Source of the DNA: Bugula neritina
Lineage: Eukaryota > Bryozoa > Gymnolaemata > Cheilostomatida > Bugulidae
Assembly (NCBI GenBank): GCA_964035545.1
Contig: OZ037767.1
Location: forward strand, 361,001-425,000
Direction: 5' to 3'
DNA: 64,000 bases
Of the stretch, positions 43,082 to 54,254 are shown one piece after another (the first letter of the stretch is position 1; the number at the start of each line of letters is the position of its first letter). Made by a program: the position numbers and the translations under genes. Below the pieces are notes generated by a model that had not been told where the DNA came from, searched no databases, and worked only from the letters and a program-made list of their open reading frames with translations.

Positions 43082-46000
43082 CTAGTCAACATCATCAGGC
43101 TTTACCGGGTGCTTCAGTGGAATTATGGACTTTTTCTCAACATCCTTCGGAAGTGCTTTTCTCATATCTGAAAGAAGATGATGTCATGAATAAACTGAGA
43201 GACCACAGATATAATCTACTCCCCAGTCACCTTACCAGTTCCAGTCTAGTATATGTGATATAATATACCCCCCAGTCACCTTACCAGTTCCAGTCCAGTA
43301 TATGTGATATAATATACCCCCTAGTCACCTTACCAGTTCCAGTCCAGTATATGGTTATTAAGAAATTGTCTTACCCTGTAAGGGGTTCAGTTAATATTAA
43401 CAAGCCTGAAGCATATTAAGGGGAAAGTGACACCAGCAAATACTTAGATTAATAAAATATTCTGGTTATTAAAGGTGGCATTGTACAAGAAATCAAGTTT
43501 ATCCATAGGTTGGCATTTAAAAACATTCATTCAATGCAACAATATTACACAAATACCAAATAATATATTAATCTAATAGAGATTTGACTATTGAATCATC
43601 TATCTCTTGTGTAAGATAGAAGTCGAGGGTACACACGGGACAGACAGACTGGGGACAGACAGACAGACAGGGGACAGACAGACAGACTGGGGACAGACAG
43701 ACAGACACGAGACAGGGGACAGACAGACACGAGACAGGGGACAGACAGACAGACAGGGGACAGACAGACAGACTGGGGACAGACAGACAGACACGAGACA
43801 GGGGACAGACAGACAGACTGGGGACAGACAGACAGACACTCACCGTATGCATCCTCGTCATTGTCACCAGAATAGTACCCGAGTACCGTTCTGTACACCA
43901 CGTACTGGAACTGCTTGTACATGTCTATGGCTATCTGGTTAGACTTTCTCACAAATAGATCCACAAAGTAGCAGTCCTTTCTACAACATATACAGTGTAG
44001 CCCTTTCTACAACATATACAGTGTAGTCCTTTCTACAACATATACAGTGTAGTCCTTTCTACAACATATACAGTGTAGTCCTTTCTACAACATATACAGT
44101 GTAGTCCTTTCTACAACATATACAGTGTACTGTGTAGGTGTATACCAGAGCAATAATGGATACAGTTTCATAACTTACTTAATGGATATGTCTTCCAACA
44201 CTCTCATCAGCTTGGCAGCTAAACCCAGTCGTCTGTACTCTGGCGTGACTGTCACACATGTCACATGACCGTGAAACTCTTCTTTTTGACCTTCACACTT
44301 TCCTATCACTACAGTATAATGTCAACACAGTATAGTATAACTACGGTATAATATAACTACAGTATAGTATAACTACAGTATAGTATAACTACAGTATAGT
44401 ATAACTACAGTATAGTATAACTACAGTATAGTATAACTACAGTACAGTATAACTACAGTATAGTATAACTACAGTACAGTATAACTACAGTACAGTATAA
44501 CTACAGTACAGTATAACTACAGTACAGTATAACTACAGTACAGTATAACTACAGTACAGTATAACTACAGTATAGTATAACTACAGTACAGTATAACTAC
44601 AGTACAGTATAACTACAGTACAGTATAACTACAGTACAGTATAACTACAGTACAGTATAACTACAGTAAAGTATAACTACAGTATAGTATAACTACAGTA
44701 TAGTATAACTACAGTACAGTATAACTACAGTATAGTATAACTACAGTATAGTATAACTACAGTACAGTATAACTACAGTACAGTATAACTACAGTACAGT
44801 ATAACTACAGTATAGTATAACTACAGTATAGTATAACTACAGTACAGTATAACTACAGTACAGTATAACTACAGTACAGTATAACTACAGTATAGTATAA
44901 CTACAAATATAACTAGTACATTATAAACTTAGCACATATTACTGATTTATGAAATTTAGCGCATGAATAAAAGTATTTAAAAGACGGGAGGGGGGGTACT
45001 CACCGTAGCCCATAACATCCCCACTGGGTGACTCAGCTACCTGCATATACTCAGGCCATCTAGCTAGGTAGTGCAGGTAAAATGGGATACTATACTAGAG
45101 GTCACGGCTTAAGGATCATTATATTGCATTACATTACAGTGTAGGTGTAGATACAGTGTAGTGTAGACAGTGTAGATATAGTGTAGGTGTATACAGTGTA
45201 GGTATAGTGTAGACAGTGTAGATATAGTGTAGATATAGTGTAGTGTAGACAATGTAGATACAATGTAGATACAGTGTAGTGTAGACAGTGTAGATATAGT
45301 GTAGTGTAGACAGTGTAGATATAGTGTATTGTAGACAGTGTAGATATAGTGTAGTGTAGATATAGTGTAGATACAGTGTAGTGTAGATATAGTGTAGATA
45401 CAGTGTAGTGTAGATATAGTGTAGATATAGTGTAGTGTAGACAGTGTAGACAGTGTAGATATAGTGTAGATACAGTGTAGTGTAGATATAGTGTAGGTGT
45501 AGACAGTGTAGATATAGTGTAGTGTAGACAGTGTAGACAGTGTAGATACAGTGTAGATATAGTGTAGATATAGTGTAGGTACAGTGTAGTATAGACAGTG
45601 TAGATATAGTGTAGTGTAGATATAGTGTAGATACTGTGTAGACAGTGTAGTGTAGATATAGTGTAGACAGTGTAGATACAGTGTAGTGTAGATACAGTGT
45701 AGATACAGTGTAGATACAGTGTAGTGTAGATACAGTGTAGATATAGTTTAGATATAAAAGGATACAGTCTCTGTTAAAGGGTCCAAGTTTCTGAAATACA
45801 AAAAAAACAACAAAACTATTAGACTTTGAGACAGCAAATACCTGACAGCAAACACCTGACAGCAAACACCTGACAGCAAATACCTGACAGCAAACACCTG
45901 ACAGCAAACAACTGAGAGAATACCTGTAAGAGTAACTCATGGATTTGAAAGTATAATTGTCAGATAGAAAGATTTAGATGACAGTTTCCAGGAACACCTG

Positions 46001-46231
46001 ACAATCATGCATAGTCTTACAGTAATAAAACCATTATATTATATTCAACAGCGGATAATAAAACCATTATATTATATTATAATTATTATATTATATTATA
46101 TTATATTATATTCAACAGCGGATTGCCTAGTTATTCTGACCTCAATTTTGTGACTCAAGTTAAATTTAGATCACATACGGTTTGCAGAATTTGAAGAAAT
46201 CATCACAAGTTAGTGGTCGAAGGGTTGTCAT
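43082..46231 (-). CDS. NAA20: NAA20, catalytic subunit of NatB (6 exons)
   Basis: N-alpha-acetyltransferase that, with NAA25, acetylates Met-Asp/Glu/Asn/Gln N termini on nascent chains. Exons in transcript order: 46179-46231, 45766-45790, 45004-45094, 44179-44302, 43844-43980, 43082-43167; 171 residues, against 178 in human. [37 protein letters not shown] and [10 protein letters not shown] match the family. The acetyl-CoA loop is [38 protein letters not shown] and DEDAYDMRKAL are further landmarks. The segment after DVMGY lacks two residues compared with human. Exon 2 is only 25 nt. Its downstream intron begins GTATCCTTTT and has TCCTTAAG about 14 nt before the AG, the hallmarks of a U12-type intron; splicing there restores LTETYSIPFY. 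Most other introns hold minisatellites. Very secure assignment. Confidence 0.96.
43225..43352. repeat. ~48-bp repeat, last NAA20 intron
   Basis: Two and a half copies of a unit containing CAGTCACCTTACCAGTTCCA and GTATATGTGATATAATATAC. Confidence 0.88.
43626..43840. repeat. (GACA)n-type array at NAA20 exon 5 donor
   Basis: Units combining GACAGACAGACAG with CTGGGGACAGAC and ACGAGACAGGGG. On the - strand it gives CTGTCTGTC repeats and false ORFs of Cys/Leu/Ser/Pro type. The array begins right at the exon 5 donor. Confidence 0.93.
43975..44135. repeat. 26-bp repeat carrying copies of the exon 5 acceptor
   Basis: About six copies of a unit containing TTTCTACAACATATACAGTG. On the - strand the exon 5 border is GTTGTAG|AAAGGACT, and each unit repeats that acceptor plus the first eight exonic bases. 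Confidence 0.93.
44320..44905. repeat. 16-bp minisatellite, NAA20 intron 3
   Basis: About 36 copies of AGTATAGTATAACTAC with an AGTACAGTATAACTAC subtype. It starts about 15 bp from the exon 4 acceptor. Confidence 0.96.
45095..45765 (-). other. U12-type (minor spliceosome) intron of NAA20
   Basis: On the - strand the intron starts GTATCCTTTTAT (complement at 45754-45765) and has TCCTTAAG (complement at 45108-45115) with its branch A 14-15 nt before the terminal AG. This matches the U12 donor consensus RTATCCTTT and a near-consensus branch site TTCCTTRAC. No strong polypyrimidine tract lies before the AG, also as expected. The middle of the intron is filled by a TGTAGATATAG repeat. Confidence 0.85.
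45133..45760. repeat. 12/18-bp satellite inside the U12 intron
   Basis: Irregular array of GTGTAGATATAGTGTAGT and GTGTAGACAGTGTAGATAC blocks of six-base increments. It spans the intron from about 20 bp 3' of the branch region up to the donor. A - strand false ORF of 268 codons runs over it. Confidence 0.93.
45832..45915. repeat. 14-bp repeat, NAA20 intron 1
   Basis: About six copies of CTGACAGCAAACAC with a CAAATAC variant. Confidence 0.9.
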
Positions 46232-49200
46232 GGTGACAAGATGCAGCCAATGAGCAGATTCTGTAATAAAGTGAAACAAACAATTTAAAAAATATTCGTA
46301 TTTTATTCAAAACAAAAATGGCTGAAATTATTAATTAGAAAAATCACAAAAGACAGTTCAACAGAAATATACGAGTAATTGAGCATTGGTATTACAAAGT
46401 GAGCACAACCCTGTACTTTATGAGGAGAGATGCAGTTTACGATTTCATTTTTACAAATTAACTTATATAAGTTGCAAAAGATACCTTTAAGAAACCATTT
46501 TAACTTATTGATTATTTTTAAAATGGTAATTGTAAGTTTGTCAAATTTCAGGTTGTCCCAGTAATATGAATATCCACCTTGGAATGTGAATACAGGAGCA
46601 TTCATATTATAGGCTACTATACACCTTTACTGTCTAAGTTAAACACTTTACACAACAGTTTACTATTGCTACTGTTTAGAGACATTGCTCATCAATAGCT
46701 GATAGCAGACAATCAGCAGCTTATGCAGTCTGCAAGATAAAAATATACCTTTGGGGAGCTGAAGACGTGACGAGCAAAGACTATGGGTGGGCCTATTTAT
46801 AAATTGCTGCATTCTATTTGAAGAAAATTATGGATATAATAAAGCATACATAGTCATCAATGCAGGCAACCACATGGATGTTTAGCTTTTTAATAGGTAA
46901 CAAATGAGAAACTTGCCCAAGACTTTAGCAAAGTCCAAAACTGGAGCATGCATTATGTATCACAATCTTAATATGAATATCTATATGGCTGCTAGATGAT
47001 TTACAACTATTATGCATCATTGATCTTCTTCTGAACCCATGCTGGCAGTTGTTTCAATATTAAGTAGATTAATTCAAGCATCAGTATCAGCATGAGCTTG
47101 AGTATCAGATTCAGTATGTTAATAACAATTATCAAATATTAATATCAATATAATTATAATCATACTAATAGTGATATTCATAATCATAATGACAATCAAT
47201 AATCATAATGATAATAATAATCATAACCGTAACGTAATAGTAATACTAATAGTAATAACTAATAATAATTATAACTATTACTGTAACTATTACTATTAGT
47301 AATTACTTTAACTATTACTACAAGTATAAGTACTAAGCAGTAGTACCTGTACAAAGTAGTAAGTACAGCTACAAGCTGAGCCTGATAGTTCTACTAGTAG
47401 TAGTTATAAGTTATAATTAACATAACCGATAATATTCACATGCATGATGCATATCCATATTGACGTCATCTAGACAATGACAACAGACAAAGAATTCAAC
47501 ATATCTTTAGTACCTGTACAACGTAGTAAGTACAGCTACAGGCTGAGCCTAATAGTTCTACTAGTAGTTATAAGTAATAATTAACATAACCAATAAATAT
47601 AATATTCACATGCAATTGCATATCTATATTTGTATTGACGTCATCTAGACAATGACAACAGGCAAGAATTCAACATATCCTTAAGCTTACAGTTAAATTA
47701 AAACATAAAATAATACACAAATTTTTTTAAAACCCCTCCAGGCCTAGGGTGCTGGCATGGACTTGGAATTGAAGTGGGCCATGATCATGATGATGAACCG
47801 TGAACCTCTCGACCTATGCCAATGGGGTACAAAACCCAAATTGCCTAATTGTATATTGGCGTTGCTGTAGGGTACAGAGCTTTACTTGCATATTTTCGAC
47901 AGTAAGTGACCCAGGTTGTTAATCCCTGGTCAAGCATTTAAACACATTAATTACTACTACTATTACTACTATTACTACTATTACTATTAGTATTAATAAC
48001 CACACCGCATCAAGCGCAATCTTTTTCTTATTTTGAGGTCTGTGTTTATATGACCTGTTGCATTTTAATGGTCTACATGTCTTGCTTATGCGAAATCATG
48101 ACTTTCTTCTGAAGACATCATTTATCTTTCACGTAAACTTTATTAATTTGTTCGGGGCTTATCAACGACTTTGAGTTGTCACCCGCAACTCTATAGTTTA
48201 TGCGTATGGACGCTTTGCTAGCACAAATCGTTTATCTTAAGGCCAAGGACACAATTATAGGCCATTAAAAATTTTGGTTTTCTTTCAAGTTTAGCTTGAA
48301 GTTATCAACAATCTATTTTCATATTGGAGTTGATACTTATTAATATTTACAACTATACTGATAATTGGAACTTATTTTGATGTTCTAGTTCAGATTGGAT
48401 GTTTCAAGGTTAGATTTTATACTCTGAAATTTAATTTCCTTACTAACGGTAACTAAAATTAAAAAAAATGTAAAACTTCTATTACAGTCACTATTAGTAT
48501 TACTATGGTCAATATCTAAATTTGCCTTAGAGAATTTGAGTCACTTGGACTTCAAGCTCATAAGTGTTACTTGTAATTCCGAACTGAGACTGTTGGTAGT
48601 AGTTAGCTTGTGCTAATACCTGCACCTAATTTCAAGTCATTTGGTGCAATGTTACATTCTAAGTTATTACTTCGCTTATTTTAACTTGTTTCAGTTTTCT
48701 CCGAATATAATTATATTCATTTACTGAACTTCATGCATTATGATTATCAATGTCACCATATGCTCATAAATATTTGTATTATTATTATGAGAATTACATA
48801 TATTATAGGCTATTAGTACCAGTATCACTATCGTTATGTTTGAACTTAAAGTTAATTCTAGAGTTGGAGTAGGATAGCAATTGCATGGCATGAAGTCAGG
48901 AGAGATTGTTTCTCTGGGGTTCAGTTTTTATTTGGTCTGTGCTCAAAAATAAGCTTTAACTTCAACTTGTGTTTTGTCTCCAATTGATCTCCCCTTAGAC
49001 CACTTACCTGGTATAAGCTAAACTGCAAGTATGCCTAAGTTCTTGTTTCATCATGAAATGGAATTTATGCTGCAAGAAATGATTCATTATTAGTACATTA
49101 TTAGTACCTTCAGCATATAATGAATAAACTTCAGTTAATACTTTATTATGTCATATTGTAGAATAGTAAAGTTGGTATTATATGTTGTGTATTATATATT

Positions 49201-49282
49201 ATATTATGTTATATATTATATTATGTTATATATTATATTATGTTATATATTATACTATATATATAATATATAGCTGTACTAC
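46232..49282. other. Divergent 5' region of NAA20 (-) and the AF10 gene (+)
   Basis: No coding exon recognised in about 3 kb. Content: unique AT-rich DNA, a two-copy 167-175-bp tandem duplication (47341-47683), AT-rich TAGTAATACTAATAG words at 47220-47330 and 47940-48000, and a TATATTATATTATGT repeat at 49195-49265 directly before the first AF10 exon. An open frame at 46303-46605 (-) has no recognisable similarity and is not called. Confidence 0.5.
47341..47683. repeat. Two-copy tandem duplication (~170 bp) with a CRE palindrome in each copy
   Basis: Copy 1 (47341-47507) and copy 2 (47508-47683) share TACCTGTACAA, GTAGTAAGTACAGCTACA, GCTGAGCCT, GATAGTTCTACTAGTAGT, CATCTAGACAATGACAACA and ATTCAACATATC. 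Each contains TGACGTCA (47461-47468 and 47636-47643), the cAMP-response/AP-1 family palindrome. The copies differ by scattered substitutions and small indels, so the duplication is not recent. Confidence 0.88.
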
Positions 49283-52200
49283 ATGGCATCTAAACAGATG
49301 CTTGAACCCTGCTGTGTTTGTCTGGACCCTGGAGGATGGACTGAAAACCCGCTAGTTTATTGTGATGGGTGCAATGCTGCAGTACACAAGAACTGCTACG
49401 GTATCACAAAGGTGAGACAACTTCACAGTGTGGTATTACAAAGGTGAGACAACTTCGCAGTGTGGTATCACAAAGGTGAGACAACTTCACAATGTGGTAT
49501 CACAAAGGTGAGACAACTTCGCAGTGTGGTATCACAAAGGTGAGACAACTTCACGGTGTTTTCTTGGAAAATTTATGTTCACGTCTAAAATCCTGAATAG
49601 ATGAAGTAAGTTATAGAATAATATTCAGGTAGAGTAAGTATGTCATTCAGGTAGAGTAAGTATGTCATTCAGGTAGAGTAAGTGTATCATTCAGGTAGAG
49701 TAAGTATGTCATTCAGGTAGAGTAAGTTACACATGGTTGGTATGTCATTCAGGTCCCGGCTGGCAACTGGTACTGTGAGAAATGCAGCAGTAAGGAAACG
49801 GGAGACCACGTAAGATGCTGCCTCTGTCCAAAGCGCAATGGTTAGTCAGCGTTGACTCTTCACTTCACTCTAAATGTATTGTATCATGTGACTGTATCAT
49901 GTGACTGTATTGTATCATGTGACTGTATTGTATCATGTGACTGTATCATGTGACTGTATCATGTGACTGTATTGTATCATGTGACTGTATTGTATCATGT
50001 GACTGTATTGTATCATGTGACTGCTGATCAGGTATTCTGAAGAAGACAGATGACAACAGGTGGGCACACGTGCTCTGTGCTCTCTATATACCAGAGATCA
50101 GGTTCGGTGATGTCACCACTATGCAGCCAATCATAGTCAGCGGTATTCCCAGCAGCACTTTCAACTCCACCACTTGCTACGTCTGCGAGGAAAACCAGGA
50201 AGTGGAGAAACAGCACGGCGTCTGCCTTAACTGCTTCAAACCCAACTGCAAGACTGTGTTCCACGTGTCCTGTGGTCAGTCGAGGGGGTTGCTGGGGGAG
50301 GAAGAAGGTGAGTCATGCTTTCTACTGTAATTGTCTTCTCCTGTAATACACTGATACTGTAGTTGTCTTCTCCTGTAATACACTGATACTGTAGTTGTCT
50401 TCTCCTGTAATACACTGATACTGTAGTTGTCTTCTGCTGTAATATACACTGATACTGTAGTTGTCTTCTGCTGTAATATACACTGATACTGTAGTTGTCT
50501 TCTGCTGTAATATCTGATAAGTGTGGTATTGCAGGGTCACAGCCTGGGAGGGTACAGTACTGCGGATACTGTGCAATACATTCCAAAAAGTCGGGAGCCA
50601 AATTTACTCGCAATTCTAGCAACAGTTCTATGAATGGGCCAGGTAATCGCCTCCCCTAACTAGAGTTCTATAAATAGCCTGTGTGTCACATGGAAGGCCA
50701 GGGTTTTATAAATAATAACATTATATCATATGTGGTAATTATATATATGATTCTACTATTAGCCGTTGCTTGAAGCCCAGTTTTAGGCTGAGATATTGCC
50801 CTGTATTATAATTAGGCAGGTGTTATATCTAACTGCAACTATAATTACCCAGTTAGCTTGAATACCAGGGGCTATGCAAGTCGCTCGTAACTGTGAATTA
50901 TAATTCAAAGTACAATAGTATCCCGCTATGCGCAGTACAGGGTGCCTCTCAATAGCCCCGGTGTTCTATACACTTGAGTTACTGCACCTTAGTCTATTCT
51001 ATTCTTTAGCAGACGTCTCGGAGGACAAGAGAGATCTAACTACACCTCTGTCAGGTGGGTTTTTTCTCCTCCCCCTCTCTACTCTTCTTTATATATACAT
51101 AGTATATCCTCTCCTTGTACATAGTATATCCTCTCCTTGTACATAGTATATCCTCTCCTTGTACATAGTATATCCTCTCCTTGTACATAGTATATCCTCT
51201 CCTTGTATATAGTATATCCTCTCCTTGTATATAGTATATCCTCTCCTTGTATTTAGTATATCCTCTCCTTGTATTTAGTATATTCAGCCTTCTTTCCCTA
51301 CTTTATAGTTGTTACCATGACTGCACCACCCGAGAAACCTAAAGCTAGATCCAGGGCTAAACCTCAAACTACTGGAGCTGCCAAATCAAAGAGAGCGCGC
51401 AAACCACCTGCGAAGAAGAGCGCGGGTGAGTCATTCTGTACTCGCGTCCTCTACTCACCTCTTTGCATACTGTTGTCATAGTAACCGATACTGTTGTCAT
51501 AGTAACCGATACTGTTGTCATAGTAACCGATACTATTGTAATAGTAACCGATACTGTTGTCATAGTAACCGATAATGTTGTCATAGTAACCGATACTGTT
51601 GCCATAGTAACCTATACTGTTGTCATAGTAACCGAGACTGTTGCCATAATAACCGGTACTGTTGTCATAGTAACCGATACTGTTGCCATAGTAACCGATA
51701 CTGTTGTTCTGCAGCTGCGGCAGCTCTTGCTAAGCTCAGTCCGCAACTCAAATCTCCTTTGAGATCTCCAGTGATGCGATCTCCCATAATGAAGTCTCCG
51801 GCCACTTTGCCCTCTCCATCTGCCAGCAAGTCTCCTATCAGTGAGTGTACTGAAGACATCAGTGTCTGGGTTGTATAATATACTGTATCACCTTAGACAT
51901 CAGTGTCTGTATAATATACTGTATCACCTTAGACATCAGTGTCTGTATAATATACTGTATCACCTTAGACATCAGTGTCTGTATAATATACTGTATCACC
52001 TTAGACATCAGTGTCTGTATAATATACTGTATCACCTTAGACATCAGTGTCTGTATAATATACTGCATTATCCTCTTCTAGATCTGGCGCCACCTTCCAC
52101 TCAGGAGTTACTGGAGTTACAGTTTGAGCTCAGTGAGTTTTACTCTGCGTATTATATTACATGCATTGTATACTATACATATAATATAGTGTATATACAC

Positions 52201-54254
52201 TGTATACTATACATATAATATACTGTATATACGTTGTATACTATACATATGATATACTGTATATACGTTGTATACTATACATATAATATACTATACATAT
52301 AATATAATATACTGTATATACATTGTATACTATACATACATATGATCTACTGTATATACGTTGTATACTATACATATAATATACTGTATATACGTTGTAT
52401 ACTATACATATAATATACTGTATATACACTGTATACTATACATATAATATACTGTATATACGTTGTATAATATACATATGATCTACTGTATATACGTTGT
52501 ATACTATACATATAATATAATATACACTGTATACTATACATATAATATAATATACACTGTATACTATACATATAATATAATATACACTGTATACTATACA
52601 TATAATATACTGTATATACACTGTATAATATACATATAATATACTGTATATACACTGTATACTATACATATAATATACTGTATATACACTGTATACTATA
52701 CATATAATATACTGTATATACACTGTATACTATACATATAATATACTGTATATACACTGTATACTATACATATAATATAATATACACTGTATAATAAAGG
52801 TAAGACAATGCTAGAGAAGCAGGCACCCATGGACATCTCTCAACTCCTTCAAGCTATCAGTATGATACAGCACCAGAACCAGCAACTAGAGGCTGAGGTG
52901 ACCAAACTTACTCTGCGTAGAGACAACCTGGTCCGTGTGGCTGCCAGACTTAGCCAGCCACTCCCTAATGGCACTGCTGTCCCCTCTGCTGCTGCCTCTA
53001 CAGGTGCTGCCTCTACAGGTGCTGCCTCTACAGCCCCTCCTCCATCCTCCACACAACCTCTGCCCTCCTTCCCTACTATACTGGCCAACGGGTGAGTCCA
53101 TTAGTATGATCATCTTCAGTAATACTTCCCGTCAATATGTACACTTTTTCTACAGTTTTCATCTCATCTCTTATTTGTAGACCAAGTCGGCACCCACATC
53201 AACTCCAGCGACCAGCCGCCACTCAGCTAACACCTGCTAGCACCCACAGGGCACCTGCCAGCACCCACAGGGTACCTGCTAGCACTCATAGGACACCTGC
53301 CAGCATGCAACAACCACCTGCCGCCACTCACACGGTGTCAAACATCCAACAACCACCTGTCAAATCTCAACATCCACCTGTTAACTCTCACCAAGAACCT
53401 GCTGTCAGTGTTGTGTCAACATCATCAGTGTCTGTCAAAGAGTCAGCCAATAAGAAAACTGGTGTGTCGTCAGCAAATGGGAAAGAAGCTGTTCAAGGGA
53501 AGAAAAGACCTTCAGAAAGTGTCATTAAGGTATACACATTCACTTACTGTGCAATAAGTTGGGAATTCCTATATTGACAGAGTAACACCTCTGTTTATCT
53601 GTTACCATGGTTACACTACTGTTATCATTGTAGACTAATGCCAAACAAGCCAAACAGATGGTTCCACCTTCTGCATTCAAATCTGCTGCCTCAAGACCTC
53701 CCTCACGGCAGCAAAAGAACTCCGACAGTGGCACTCACTTCCCATGGCCTTCACCTTCAACTTCCTCTGTCGTGCAGCCTAACCCCGCCTACTCTGAACC
53801 CACCTACTCTGACCCTGCCTACTCTAGCCCCGCCTACCTTAGCCCCGCCTACTCTAACCCCACCCAGTCCATCGCGGAGAGACTTCCACCCATTAATGCC
53901 TTGAGTCAGTCTCGCTCAGCACCCCAGATCTCTGCAGTCTCGTCAGCCTACCCTTACAACGCTGCCTCAGTCTCCTCTCTAGCCAGTTACTCCAACAACG
54001 CTGCCGCTGTTCCCCCTCTAGCTAACTACTCTAACAACAGTGCTGCAGTGGCTGCCTTGGCTGGATACGCATCCTACCCTCAGTTCCCAATGTTCCAGAT
54101 GGGGGCCGCTACCCTAACGGATATGTCACCCCTCAACCCCTCAGCCTTGACTGGCCTGGCTATGCAGGGACTTCACACCTCTCAGCAGTATTACATGACG
54201 GGGGCAGAAACGTCTGCAACTCAGAAATCTAGAGCTGGCTCAGGTGTCCAGTAG
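49283..54254 (+). CDS. MLLT10: AF10/AF17 family chromatin protein with PHD fingers and OM-LZ (11 exons)
   Basis: Ancestral-type MLLT10/MLLT6 protein; in vertebrates it reads unmodified H3K27 and recruits DOT1L for H3K79 methylation. Exons 49283-49411, 49753-49840, 50032-50307, 50535-50642, 51010-51054, 51309-51425, 51715-51840, 52082-52132, 52800-53091, 53181-53529, 53634-54254; 733 residues (human AF10 about 1070). PHD1 spans about 10-55 (CCVC, CDGCNAAVHKNCYG, WYCEKC). The extended PHD follows, about 63-190: CCLCPKRNG, WAHVLCALYIPEIRF, CYVCEE, CFKPNCKTVFHVSCG, YCGYCAIH. A basic AT-hook-like and SP-rich linker leads to the octapeptide/leucine-zipper part: QELLELQFE, then DISQLLQAISMIQHQNQQ, about 300-355. 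The C terminus is Pro/Ser/Gln-rich with an NPAYSEPTYSDPAYS-type repeat. A NAGNAG acceptor (51007-51012) precedes exon 5. The ATG follows a possible acceptor TATATAG, so a UTR exon is likely. Confidence 0.93.
49400..49555. repeat. 32-bp array repeating the exon 1 donor, AF10 intron 1
   Basis: Five copies of GGTATCACAAAG|GTGAGAC: the true donor at 49412 and copies whose GT lies at 49444, 49476, 49508 and 49540. The unit includes the last 12 exonic bases, so the array began as a duplication across the exon-intron border. Confidence 0.93.
49628..49752. repeat. 22-bp array repeating the exon 2 acceptor, AF10 intron 1
   Basis: Five to six copies of ATTCAGGTAGAGTAAGTATG with TC; the true acceptor reads TATGTCATTCAG|GTCCCG, and each unit holds the same TATGTCATTCAG|GT. 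Confidence 0.9.
49875..50026. repeat. 13-18-bp repeat, AF10 intron 2
   Basis: Units of TGTATCATGTGACTG and TGTATTGTATCATGTGACTG fill the intron between exons 2 and 3. Confidence 0.92.
50318..50515. repeat. 32-bp repeat, AF10 intron 3
   Basis: About six copies of a unit containing CACTGATACTGTAGTTGTCT, beginning about 12 bp after the donor. It contains CTGTAG acceptor-like words in each unit. Confidence 0.92.
50643..51009 (+). other. AF10 intron 4, unique sequence
   Basis: One of the few introns with no tandem array; AT-rich unique DNA ending in the tandem acceptor TTTAGCAG. Confidence 0.6.
51098..51285. repeat. 22-bp repeat, AF10 intron 5
   Basis: About eight copies of TATATCCTCTCCTTGTACAT with AG and TATATAG/TATTTAG variants. 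Confidence 0.93.
51472..51712. repeat. 21-bp repeat, AF10 intron 6
   Basis: About 11 copies of a unit containing GTTGTCATAGTAACCGATAC. It fills the intron between exons 6 and 7; false ORFs on both strands. Confidence 0.95.
51865..52075. repeat. 36-bp repeat, AF10 intron 7
   Basis: About five and a half copies of a unit containing CACCTTAGACATCAGTGTCT. It begins about 15 bp after the donor, where GAAGACATCAGTGTCTG already gives the start of a unit. Confidence 0.93.
52150..52795. repeat. 34-bp AT-rich satellite, AF10 intron 8
   Basis: About 19 copies of units built from TATACTATACATATAATATA and CTGTATATACACTG/CTGTATATACGTTG. It runs to within a few bases of the exon 9 acceptor; consequently that acceptor (TAATAAAG|GT) has a poor polypyrimidine tract. 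Confidence 0.93.

Noticed and set aside
45134..45940. - strand ORF of 268 codons
   Set aside because: Runs over the satellite in the NAA20 U12 intron and over exon 2 in a wrong frame.
46303..46605. - strand ORF of 100 codons between NAA20 and AF10
   Set aside because: AT-rich, no recognisable family, no splice or phase support; probably chance.
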